Part shown: piece after piece, positions 1 through 7,665 of the stretch
Numbering within the stretch: position 1 is the first letter of the stretch
How the letters are laid out: each line of letters opens with the position of its first letter
Source of the DNA: Pseudoalteromonas atlantica
GTDB taxonomy: Bacteria > Pseudomonadota > Gammaproteobacteria > Enterobacterales > Alteromonadaceae
DNA: 64,000 nucleotides
NCBI GenBank assembly: GCA_007988745.1
Contig: BJUT01000007.1
Location: 57,599-121,598, forward strand
Direction of reading: 5' to 3'
Notes under the pieces: generated by a model
What the model was told of the DNA's origin: nothing
What the model saw: only the letters and a program-made list of their open reading frames with translations
Databases searched by the model: none
Program-made: the position numbers and the translations under genes

Positions 1-77
1 TAGGTCGCTCATTCAAGTCTCTTTAGTATTGTTATAATAAGGATAATAATAACATTATTGACTCGTTAATATTATAT

Positions 78-118
78 AAAGAGATTGTAATATTTAAGAA
101 AACATTAGCAATCTCTTT
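78..118 (-). terminator. Candidate terminator after the sirtuin gene
   Basis: A perfect 10-bp inverted repeat (AAAGAGATTG at 78-87, CAATCTCTTT at 109-118) with a 21-nt loop lies just past the stop of the minus-strand sirtuin gene. Read on the minus strand, the stem ends in CTCTTTATATAATATT, so the T-tract is weak. The loop is long for an intrinsic terminator; it could also be an mRNA 3' stabilising stem. Confidence 0.4.
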
Positions 119-133
119 AAAATATAGCACTTT

Positions 134-850
134 CTAATTAGATTGGATGTATTCTAATGCATTCATTTTTTTGTACGTTACATTGCTGTGCATTATGTGA
201 ACAGGGTTAGGGTCTACCACTTCTACAGGTATGTCGTAATTACGGGCTACTTCTAATGCCATTTGGGTGATATTTACACTAAACGAGGTGCCCATAAATA
301 CAATTTTATCGGCGTTGAGCATACGCTGTTGTGCTTCGGTTATTCTGTAAAGCTCGGTGTAAAATTCATCGAACAACAACACAAAAGGCTTAAACGAATA
401 ATTAAGCTCAGGTGTTTGGTTTTGTATATTAAATAGCTCAAAAAGAGACTCATGCAGGCGGCTTTCATCTACACTATCCCACGGAGTCATAAGCGGTTTA
501 ACGGCTTCGCCTTGCTCATGAAATAGCGTCATTTGATCGAGCCTGCCGTGTATAGCAATGTAATTTTTGTTACCGGCTTTGCCATCAAGGCCATCTATAT
601 TTTGGGTTATTAAGTTTTTATCGCTCAGCCAATGGTGTACTTCATTCGGGCCATGGTTACGATAGGCAGCAAAACGATTGTAATACCAAGCTAAAAACTC
701 GCGTGGATTGTTTTGATACATAGCGCGCGTGGCCATTTCCATGGGCGTATAATTTTTACTGCCTATAGTCCAAAAGCCATCTTCGCCTCTAAATGTAGGT
801 ATGCCACTGGCCGCGCTTACCCCTGCACCGGTAATATAAAGTGTATTCAC
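134..850 (-). CDS. Sir2-family protein lacking the zinc ribbon
   Basis: A 238-residue sirtuin-like protein. The NAD-binding motif GAGVSAASGIPTFR is at residues 8-21, TQNIDGL at 82-88, the catalytic-type His-Gly at 101-102, and the late ribose-binding motif GTSFSVN at 187-193. Canonical sirtuins deacylate lysines or hydrolyse NAD and hold a structural zinc with four cysteines between the HG motif and the GTS motif. This protein contains no cysteine at all, so that module is absent or replaced. Family membership is well supported; whether it is a deacylase, an ADP-ribosyltransferase or an NADase cannot be told. Its start overlaps the end of the upstream kelch gene by 4 bp (ATGA), indicating translational coupling. 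Confidence 0.85.
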   Translation of the reverse strand: MNTLYITGAGVSAASGIPTFRGEDGFWTIGSKNYTPMEMATRAMYQNNPREFLAWYYNRFAAYRNHGPNEVHHWLSDKNLITQNIDGLDGKAGNKNYIAIHGRLDQMTLFHEQGEAVKPLMTPWDSVDESRLHESLFELFNIQNQTPELNYSFKPFVLLFDEFYTELYRITEAQQRMLNADKIVFMGTSFSVNITQMALEVARNYDIPVEVVDPNPVHIMHSNVTYKKMNALEYIQSN

Positions 851-1863
851 TGTGCTACCTCGTACCCTAGTACATCGTTTATTACTTGCTGCTGATTGTT
901 CATGCCGCCAATACGATATAAAGCCCCATTGTGCTCAAGTAGGCCACGGTGATCCATACTGCCAACAGCTACATTAGGTAATACCTGCCACGTGTTTTGC
1001 TTTATATTAAAACGCCACACATGGTTGCTCGCCGGGGCGGGCTGTTTATTGTAACCAATACCGTTGTAGTTATAGGGGTTATTAGAGCCGCCCAGCATGT
1101 AAATATTGTTATTGTAGCTAGTAGCAGCCATACGGTAATGCGACTCCCCCGTAGGGTGGGGCAAAGTACGCCAATCTATTTTTAGCGGATTGTTGGCATT
1201 TATTGTGCCTTTTAAACACTGCGCAACACCTGCAAACGAGCGGCGAGAATCTGAATTTGCTTGGGTTTTAACGCCATCGCAAATAACAATGGTATTACCA
1301 CTAATAGCAGCCGCTTGGCCAAATACTGGCTCACCTAAAAAAGGCGACGCCTGCTGCCATGTATTGTTTTTAGTATCGTACACTTGTACTAAATTTACGT
1401 TGCCATCGTTATGCCAGCCGCTAATAAGGTATATGTAACGCTCTTTGTAGCTTAGCGCTACGCTGTCATCAACTGGTACTGGCATGCTTGCAAGGTGTTT
1501 ATACGTATTGTTTTTTATATCGAAACGGTACACATCGGGGCTTGAAATTTCAGTATGATCGCTATCTACCGTGTAGCCACCAAATATATAAGCGTATTCA
1601 CCTAAGCCAACAGCAGTACTGGCTAAGCGCCCCTTTAATGGCAAACTTGAAGGCACACTCGCTTGTTGCTGCCATGCGCTGTCGCCCAGTTTTAGTGAAA
1701 ATACCTTATTGTGTACATCTGTGTGTTGTTTGTTTTTACCTAGCCCCATAAAACTCAAAAAATAGCGTTGGTTTTCAACAGTAACCTTAGCTACGGCATT
1801 GTTTGCAACGGGTTCGGGTAAAGCAGGAAGGCTTGCTAGCGCGATAGAAAAAAGAAGGCTCAT
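847..1863 (-). CDS. Secreted kelch-repeat protein (NanM/YjhT-like)
   Basis: A 338-residue protein with a hydrophobic N-terminus ending near ALPEPVANN, consistent with export. Several kelch blades are visible, with glycine pairs before hydrophobic strands (YAYIFGGYT, YIYLISGW, NNIYMLGGSN, GALYRIGGMN) and trailing tryptophan motifs (NNTWQQ, QNTWQV). The architecture resembles periplasmic kelch proteins of the N-acetylneuraminate mutarotase (NanM/YjhT) type, a six-bladed propeller. No sialic-acid genes are nearby, so substrate is unknown. It is the first gene of a two-gene minus-strand unit with the sirtuin; the pairing of an exported propeller with a cytosolic sirtuin is odd. Confidence 0.75.
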   Translation of the reverse strand: MSLLFSIALASLPALPEPVANNAVAKVTVENQRYFLSFMGLGKNKQHTDVHNKVFSLKLGDSAWQQQASVPSSLPLKGRLASTAVGLGEYAYIFGGYTVDSDHTEISSPDVYRFDIKNNTYKHLASMPVPVDDSVALSYKERYIYLISGWHNDGNVNLVQVYDTKNNTWQQASPFLGEPVFGQAAAISGNTIVICDGVKTQANSDSRRSFAGVAQCLKGTINANNPLKIDWRTLPHPTGESHYRMAATSYNNNIYMLGGSNNPYNYNGIGYNKQPAPASNHVWRFNIKQNTWQVLPNVAVGSMDHRGLLEHNGALYRIGGMNNQQQVINDVLGYEVAQ

Positions 1864-2290
1864 AAAAACAAATAATATAAAAGTGACTAATACACTTAGG
1901 GTAAATTATTTTACCTGCATGAACCAGCTAACTATAAGTAATTTACCTTATTAATGCGTGTGTTTAGGTGTGCTGCGTTTTACAAACCATCTAATAATTA
2001 ATGGCGTAGCCAGCGAGCTAAATTAGATAAGCGAATTTACAAGCAGCGCCTAATGTACACTGCCTTATTACTTGATTTTGTAGCTTTATTTGTTAATTTT
2101 ATTTAAAAACTACAAAACTTTAATAATTTAGCGTTAAGTTTTAAAACATCCTTACTACTTAGTAATTTATGCTAGTTAGCCTAATAAAGTGTACTTTTAG
2201 CAATATAAAGTATGCTAATATTTTGTGGTAACAAATGTTTTACAAAAATATATCCTGTTTTTGATTTTTGATCCCTGTGGAGAAACCTAG
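1864..2290. promoter_or_regulatory. Divergent intergenic region with an operator-like palindrome
   Basis: A 427-bp AT-rich region between the leftward kelch gene and the rightward TonB-receptor operon; no gene is seen. GGTAAA (1900-1905) and TTTACC (1910-1915) form a palindrome with a 4-nt spacer, 37-52 bp upstream of the kelch start, suggesting an operator. A ribosome binding site GGAG lies at 2279-2282, eight bases before the GTG start of the receptor. Promoter hexamers could not be assigned with confidence. Confidence 0.4.
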
Positions 2291-4351
2291 GTGAAAATAC
2301 CTAAAAAGTTATTGTGCTCACTTATTATTGCCTCACCAATACTTGCTGCAGAACCATTAAACGACGATGACTTAGACCTTGACGCGTTAATGGGAATGGA
2401 TGTTCAAGCAACTTCTGCAATGAAACGAGCACAATCGGCCTTTAACACCGCCTCTTCTATTTATGTGCTAAGCAAAGAGCAAATTACAAGCTCGGGCGCT
2501 ACCTCTATTCCTGAGGCATTAAAAATGGTGCCAGGCCTTGCCGTAAGACAACTTGATAACAATCAATGGGCTATTTCTGCACGCGGTGTTGCTTCACGGT
2601 ATTCCAGCAAATTATTAGTAATGATAGATGGGCAAAGCCTATATACCCCCAAATTTGCGGCTGTGTATTGGGAGTCGTTGCATGTGCCTTTATACGATAT
2701 TGAACGCATTGAGGTTATTCGTGGTCAGGGCGGGTTGTTATGGGGTAATAACGCAAATAACGGCGTGATCAATATCATTACTAAAAATAGCTTAGATACA
2801 CGCAACACTTACGCTAAAGCAATTACAGGTAATCAAATAAATGCCGACATAAGCCTTCGCCATGGTGGTGATATTTCTGATATTGGTAGTTACAGGGGCT
2901 ACTATAATACTAAAAATACCGCACCTTCTAAAAAAGGCAGCCGCATTAAACCTAATGACTTTACTAAACAGCACGCTGGGGGCTTTAGAGCTGATTTTAC
3001 GCCAAGCGATGAGTGGTCAATCCTCCTGCAAGGGGATCATACCCACACAGAGCACGGCCAAAACCTTACTGGGGTAGTAGATGCGTCTAACCGCAGTCAG
3101 CAGTTTCCAACTATTGCTGATAGGCGCGATACGCGATTAATGACCCGTGTTGAGCATCGTCTTTCAGATAATGCAAACCAAATGCTGCAAATGTCGTGGC
3201 TTAAACAACATGGTGAACAACCCTATATAAATGAAGATTTTGAATCGATTGACGTTGATTATCAAATGAACTTTATTACCGGTGCACTCCAGGTAGATTG
3301 GGGGCTTAATTATCGATTTAATGATATTTCTTTTCAAGACAGCATTTTTATTAATAGCGATAAAGACTTAGAAGACCTTCATCAATACGGTGCCATGCTG
3401 CAAGCGCAATACAGTGTTATTCCAGATACGTTAAACCTCATTGTAGGCACAAAAATAGAGCATAACGATTTAACCGGTTGGGAAAATCAACCCCTTGCCC
3501 GCTTTACCTATCAGCCAAATAACGAGCACCTAGCATGGGGAGCAATTTCACGAAGCGTGCGTATTCCTACATTAATTGAATTTAACGATAACTTTAGAGT
3601 AAATGGCCAAAAAATCTCAGACGTAATTGGCATGCAGTCGGGTATTGCTGAAATAGATCAATATCATATAGCTACATTTTTAAATGGTAACGATAACGTA
3701 AAAGCCGAAAATTATATCTCGTACGAGCTAGGCTACCGTATATCAAAGGCGGAGTGGTCTTTAGATGTTTCTGCATTTAATACGCAAGCGGAGGATGTTG
3801 CCGTAATTAGTTTAAACCCCCATGTAGAACAATTTATACCTGCATTAAACTTTTACTTAGCCGGGGAAGTGTCACAAGCATTTGCGGCGCTTCAAACAAC
3901 AAGCTTAGATTACGACTTTGTTTCGGTAGGTGAAACCACCACAACCGGCGGTGATTTATTGTTCTCGATGCAACTAATGGACGACTTAAGCAGCGAAGTT
4001 GGCTACAGCTATACAAAAATAGATTACGACTTACCTAATGCAACGCGCCCTACTATTGGCTACGACTCAGTAAACAGACAATTATTTACTAAACTGAATT
4101 ACCAATTAACTGAGCAGCATTCTATTTTTGCCACGCTAAGAGCCGAAAACTCAAGTACTTACAATACAGATAACTACACCGCTGTAGACCTTACATGGAA
4201 CTGGAAAATAAACAATAGCTGGGCCACAGCAGTATCAGGCAAAAATTTATTTGCAGGCTCACACATAGAATACGCCAATACTCGCGAAACATTTACGGTT
4301 CCTAATTACATAGACGAGTGTGTTACGTTTTCTGTTAGTGCAACATTTTAA
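2291..4351 (+). CDS. TonB-dependent outer-membrane receptor, first gene of a YfiR/GGDEF-EAL operon
   Basis: A 686-residue outer-membrane receptor with a signal peptide (to about residue 19, ...SPILAAEP). The plug domain is at roughly residues 45-165 (SIYVLSKEQI, IPEALKMVPGLAV, GVASRYSSKLLVMIDGQSL, IERIEVIRGQGG, NGVINIITKNS), followed by a beta-barrel ending in the terminal aromatic strand VTFSVSATF. The GTG start is chosen because GGAG lies eight bases upstream and it gives a proper signal peptide. It is followed after 8 bp by a YfiR-like gene and then a c-di-GMP enzyme. The receptor could act as ligand sensor for that pathway rather than purely as importer; ligand unknown. Confidence 0.88.
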   Translation: MKIPKKLLCSLIIASPILAAEPLNDDDLDLDALMGMDVQATSAMKRAQSAFNTASSIYVLSKEQITSSGATSIPEALKMVPGLAVRQLDNNQWAISARGVASRYSSKLLVMIDGQSLYTPKFAAVYWESLHVPLYDIERIEVIRGQGGLLWGNNANNGVINIITKNSLDTRNTYAKAITGNQINADISLRHGGDISDIGSYRGYYNTKNTAPSKKGSRIKPNDFTKQHAGGFRADFTPSDEWSILLQGDHTHTEHGQNLTGVVDASNRSQQFPTIADRRDTRLMTRVEHRLSDNANQMLQMSWLKQHGEQPYINEDFESIDVDYQMNFITGALQVDWGLNYRFNDISFQDSIFINSDKDLEDLHQYGAMLQAQYSVIPDTLNLIVGTKIEHNDLTGWENQPLARFTYQPNNEHLAWGAISRSVRIPTLIEFNDNFRVNGQKISDVIGMQSGIAEIDQYHIATFLNGNDNVKAENYISYELGYRISKAEWSLDVSAFNTQAEDVAVISLNPHVEQFIPALNFYLAGEVSQAFAALQTTSLDYDFVSVGETTTTGGDLLFSMQLMDDLSSEVGYSYTKIDYDLPNATRPTIGYDSVNRQLFTKLNYQLTEQHSIFATLRAENSSTYNTDNYTAVDLTWNWKINNSWATAVSGKNLFAGSHIEYANTRETFTVPNYIDECVTFSVSATF

Positions 4352-4359
4352 GAGAGCCA

Positions 4360-4893
4360 ATGCTTAAGCCTTTAAATCGATTGCTTTACCTATTTTTTTG
4401 CCTTGCGCTTTGTACAAGCTCAAGCGCGTTTGCGGTGCAAAAAGAATATGTGCTTAAAGCAGGCTTTTTATATAACTTTGCCCGCTTAGGGCAATGGCAA
4501 TCTGCACCCGAAAACGGCTCCGACTTTTTAATTTGTAGCCCCGACAGCCAATTTATAGCAATAGCAAATGCCGCCCTAGAAAACAGAAAAGTACATAAAC
4601 GCCACTTACGAAATAAACTAACTCCCCTCGAGGCAACTGCACTTGAGGGCTGTGATATAGTATTTATTACCGATAATACCTATAACATGTGGTTAGATGC
4701 CCACCCCGCGCTTAATTTAAAAAATACAATGATAGTTGGCGAAACCGATGGCTTTATAGCCGCACAAGGACATATTCGATTTTTCCTTTCAAGTAGTAAG
4801 GTGCGCTTTGAAGTTGCCCCAAGCAAGCTTAAAAAAGCAGGCATTACTATGAGCTCAAAAGTGCTGCGCCTAGCACGTGTAGTTGAGGGGTAA
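4360..4893 (+). CDS. YfiR-family (DUF4154) periplasmic protein
   Basis: A 177-residue protein with a signal peptide ending near SSAFAVQ. The body carries the YfiR/DUF4154 pattern: YVLKAGFLYNFARLGQW near the mature N-terminus, CDIVFIT in the centre, and the C-terminal block ending SSKVLRLARVVEG. In Pseudomonas, YfiR is a periplasmic repressor of the diguanylate cyclase YfiN, released by the outer-membrane protein YfiB or redox change. Here the partner on one side is a TonB receptor and on the other a membrane GGDEF-EAL enzyme, only 3 bp downstream. The inferred role is to relay outer-membrane or periplasmic state to that enzyme. Confidence 0.85.
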   Translation: MLKPLNRLLYLFFCLALCTSSSAFAVQKEYVLKAGFLYNFARLGQWQSAPENGSDFLICSPDSQFIAIANAALENRKVHKRHLRNKLTPLEATALEGCDIVFITDNTYNMWLDAHPALNLKNTMIVGETDGFIAAQGHIRFFLSSSKVRFEVAPSKLKKAGITMSSKVLRLARVVEG

Positions 4894-4896
4894 ACA

Positions 4897-6930
4897 ATGA
4901 AAAACTACTTCTCACTCAACTCAATGAGTAAAAAGCTGCTGTTTATTTTAATGAGCGTTGCACTTATTTCTACCGCTACCGTTACTGCTGTTTTTAGCGC
5001 CTATGAGCTAAAAACCGCAAAACAAGAACAAACACAAAGCCTAAAATCACTCTCGCAAATATTAGCCCCCAATATTAGTACTGCTTTAATATTTTACGAC
5101 ACCGCCGCAATAAAAGAGCTGATTGAGCCGCTATTAATGCGCTCCGATATTGTATCGGTAGAAGTGATAAACAATTTTAGCCAACAACTTGCAAGCGTAA
5201 CGTCGCCTAAATACAGCCAAGAAAGCTCAGCCCCGCATACAATAGAAGTAAAAACACCATTAACAATTGACGCTCAACGCTACGGTACGCTGATTGTGCG
5301 CGCAGACGACAGTGACCTAAACGACAGAGCCGCTTTTTATGGCCGGTTTATTATTGTATTAATGATTTTTAGCTTTATTTTAAGTTTGCTTGTATCGCTA
5401 ATGCTCAGAAAACGTTTTTTAAACCCCATTTTATATTTAGCACAAACAGCAGAGCAAATTACCTCATCTAACGACTATAGCTTACGTGCAAAAGAGCTTT
5501 CAAAGGACGAAGTGGGTAAGCTAACAAGCTGTTTTAATACCATGCTGCAAACTATAGAACAGCGCGATAACCTGCTAGAAAACCAAGTAAAACGAAGAAC
5601 AAAAGAGCTCGAAAATGCCAATGTTCAGCTGCATCAATATGCCTATCAAGATGGCTTAACCGACCTACCTAACCGCCGTTATTTTTATGAGCACCTGCAA
5701 CAGCTTGTAAGCACACCTGAACAACCATTTTCTTTGGTATTTATTGATTTAGACGGCTTTAAAGAGGTAAACGATAGCTTAGGCCACGACTTTGGTGATT
5801 TATTACTTCACGAAGTGGCTAAGCGACTTCGCCGATGCTTAAAACAGCAAGACATAGTGGCGCGCTTAGGCGGTGATGAGTTTACCCTAATACTAAAAGG
5901 AATAAGCGATACAACAGCGGTTTCGCACATTGCACACGATGTAATGAAAAGCCTGACCCGAACAATAACCATAAAAAACGAACATGTGCAGGTCACCGCG
6001 AGTATAGGCGTGGCGTTTTTTCCGCATGACGGCATATCGGTCGAAACCTTAGTTAAACGAGCCGACCAAGCGATGTATTTGTCAAAAAGTAAGGGGCGAA
6101 ACAGGTTTGAGTTTTTCTCATACGAAATGGAAGAACTGGCGATTGAAAAGCGCCGCCTTATAGAAGAAATACGCATTGGCTTAAATAACAACCAATTTGA
6201 ACTTTACTATCAGCCAATATGGGACCCCCATTCACGTACGCTAAAAAAAGCAGAAGCGCTGATCCGTTGGAACCACCCAGAGCGAGGCATTATTGGCCCT
6301 GTTGAATTTATCGATATAGCAGAGCAAAATGGCTTGATAAAAGAGCTAGGCGAATGGGTTAAATCGCAAGCTGTTCGCGATGCGGTACAGTTTAATAAGC
6401 TAAGCTATACACCGGTGCAAATTAGTGTAAATACCTCACCTTTAGAAATTGATCGCGACGGTGTTTGGGTTACCCAATGGGTAGAGGCGTGCAAACTTTA
6501 TAATTTGCCACCTCATACAATATTAATTGAGATAACTGAAAACAGCTTAATGGACCCCGATAACGCGATTCAGCACCATTTAAAACGCCTTAATGCGCTT
6601 GATATAGATATTGCCATTGATGATTTTGGTGTTGGGTACTCATCGCTTGCGTACTTGCAGCAGTTAGACATTGATATACTTAAAATAGATCAATCGTTTA
6701 TACAAAATATTGAAGCCAACAGCAGCAGTATAGCGCTAATTAAAGCCATAATTACTATGGCGCATAACTTAGGGGTAGAAGTGGTCGCCGAAGGGGTAGA
6801 AACACCAACCCAACAAGCACAATTAATCGCGTTGGGCTGTGATTACATTCAAGGCTACTTATATTCTAAACCGCTTTCAAAGCAAGATTTTATAAATAGC
6901 CATCTGCAAATAAAAGCAACCGTTGAATAA
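4897..6930 (+). CDS. Membrane GGDEF-EAL c-di-GMP enzyme with HAMP
   Basis: A 677-residue inner-membrane signalling protein. TM1 is at about residues 13-34, a short periplasmic sensor of about 115 residues follows, then TM2 (about 151-171), HAMP (about 172-225), a short coiled coil, GGDEF and EAL. The cyclase motif is intact (ARLGGDEFTL, about residue 325). The inhibitory I-site position reads KQQD instead of RxxD, so product inhibition is probably lost. The EAL motif (AEALIRW, about 451), ITEN, DDFGVGYSSL, LKID and AEGVET are all present, so phosphodiesterase activity is also plausible. The topology (small periplasmic sensor, HAMP) matches YfiN-like proteins controlled by YfiR. Confidence 0.92.
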   Translation: MKNYFSLNSMSKKLLFILMSVALISTATVTAVFSAYELKTAKQEQTQSLKSLSQILAPNISTALIFYDTAAIKELIEPLLMRSDIVSVEVINNFSQQLASVTSPKYSQESSAPHTIEVKTPLTIDAQRYGTLIVRADDSDLNDRAAFYGRFIIVLMIFSFILSLLVSLMLRKRFLNPILYLAQTAEQITSSNDYSLRAKELSKDEVGKLTSCFNTMLQTIEQRDNLLENQVKRRTKELENANVQLHQYAYQDGLTDLPNRRYFYEHLQQLVSTPEQPFSLVFIDLDGFKEVNDSLGHDFGDLLLHEVAKRLRRCLKQQDIVARLGGDEFTLILKGISDTTAVSHIAHDVMKSLTRTITIKNEHVQVTASIGVAFFPHDGISVETLVKRADQAMYLSKSKGRNRFEFFSYEMEELAIEKRRLIEEIRIGLNNNQFELYYQPIWDPHSRTLKKAEALIRWNHPERGIIGPVEFIDIAEQNGLIKELGEWVKSQAVRDAVQFNKLSYTPVQISVNTSPLEIDRDGVWVTQWVEACKLYNLPPHTILIEITENSLMDPDNAIQHHLKRLNALDIDIAIDDFGVGYSSLAYLQQLDIDILKIDQSFIQNIEANSSSIALIKAIITMAHNLGVEVVAEGVETPTQQAQLIALGCDYIQGYLYSKPLSKQDFINSHLQIKATVE

Positions 6931-6931
6931 C

Positions 6932-7567
6932 CTACAACCAGCGCGGTACGGTTTGCTTATATTTTAGGTAGTCATTATTAAAACGCGTTACTAAATGCGC
7001 TTCTTCAACAGCTATTTGTCTATAAAGCGCATATAAGCCCACAGCAAGGCAAATTAAGCTAAATAAGCTTGGTAATGCTAAAAAGAACCCCAACTGAGCA
7101 GTTGCCACACCAACATACATAGGATTGCGCGAAAAACTATATAACCCTGTAGTTTTAAGCGTTTGAGGCCCATTTGGGTCTATACCCGAGCGCCAAAGTG
7201 ACGCCATATGAAAATGAACAACCATACTGAGCACAAAGCCCGCCGTGAGCATAATATTGCCAAACATAACACCCGGCCACCCATTTAAGGTATAAAACAT
7301 ACCTAAGTAGTTATCGGTGGCAGGCACAAACACACGCAGCACACACACAAACCATATAGCAGCTCTAAAAAACTTAAACGCCATATGATTCCACCAGCTA
7401 GTACAAAACTTAGCGCCAGGAAAAATAACACCCGCAGGCGTTGAACGATTTTTATAAATAATTCTAACGGTGTAAAACCCCGCCACAAACGTATAAAAAA
7501 GCGCTAAATACACACGCGTAAACTCGATTAGCGAAGCAGAATCATCTATAAACGGTTGGTAACTCAT
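6932..7567 (-). CDS. Isoprenylcysteine carboxyl methyltransferase-like membrane protein
   Basis: A 211-residue polytopic protein with about five hydrophobic segments. The C-terminal signature of the ICMT/PEMT superfamily is clear: GLYSFSRNPMYVG at about residues 147-159, then an E-E-A-H acidic/His pair and the terminal block Y.KYKQTVPRWL. Members methylate prenylcysteines, phospholipids or other lipidic or small substrates with SAM at the membrane face; bacterial substrates are mostly unknown. It converges on the preceding GGDEF-EAL gene, with stop codons separated by only 1 bp, so neither has room for its own terminator. Confidence 0.75.
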   Translation of the reverse strand: MSYQPFIDDSASLIEFTRVYLALFYTFVAGFYTVRIIYKNRSTPAGVIFPGAKFCTSWWNHMAFKFFRAAIWFVCVLRVFVPATDNYLGMFYTLNGWPGVMFGNIMLTAGFVLSMVVHFHMASLWRSGIDPNGPQTLKTTGLYSFSRNPMYVGVATAQLGFFLALPSLFSLICLAVGLYALYRQIAVEEAHLVTRFNNDYLKYKQTVPRWL

Positions 7568-7665
7568 TAATTTATTTTCTTCATCCTTTTATAATAATTT
7601 CATCATAATAGTCATGCTATTCATTAACAAGGTTAGTGTGCTAAAAACGTATAGTGGGCTTTTAT

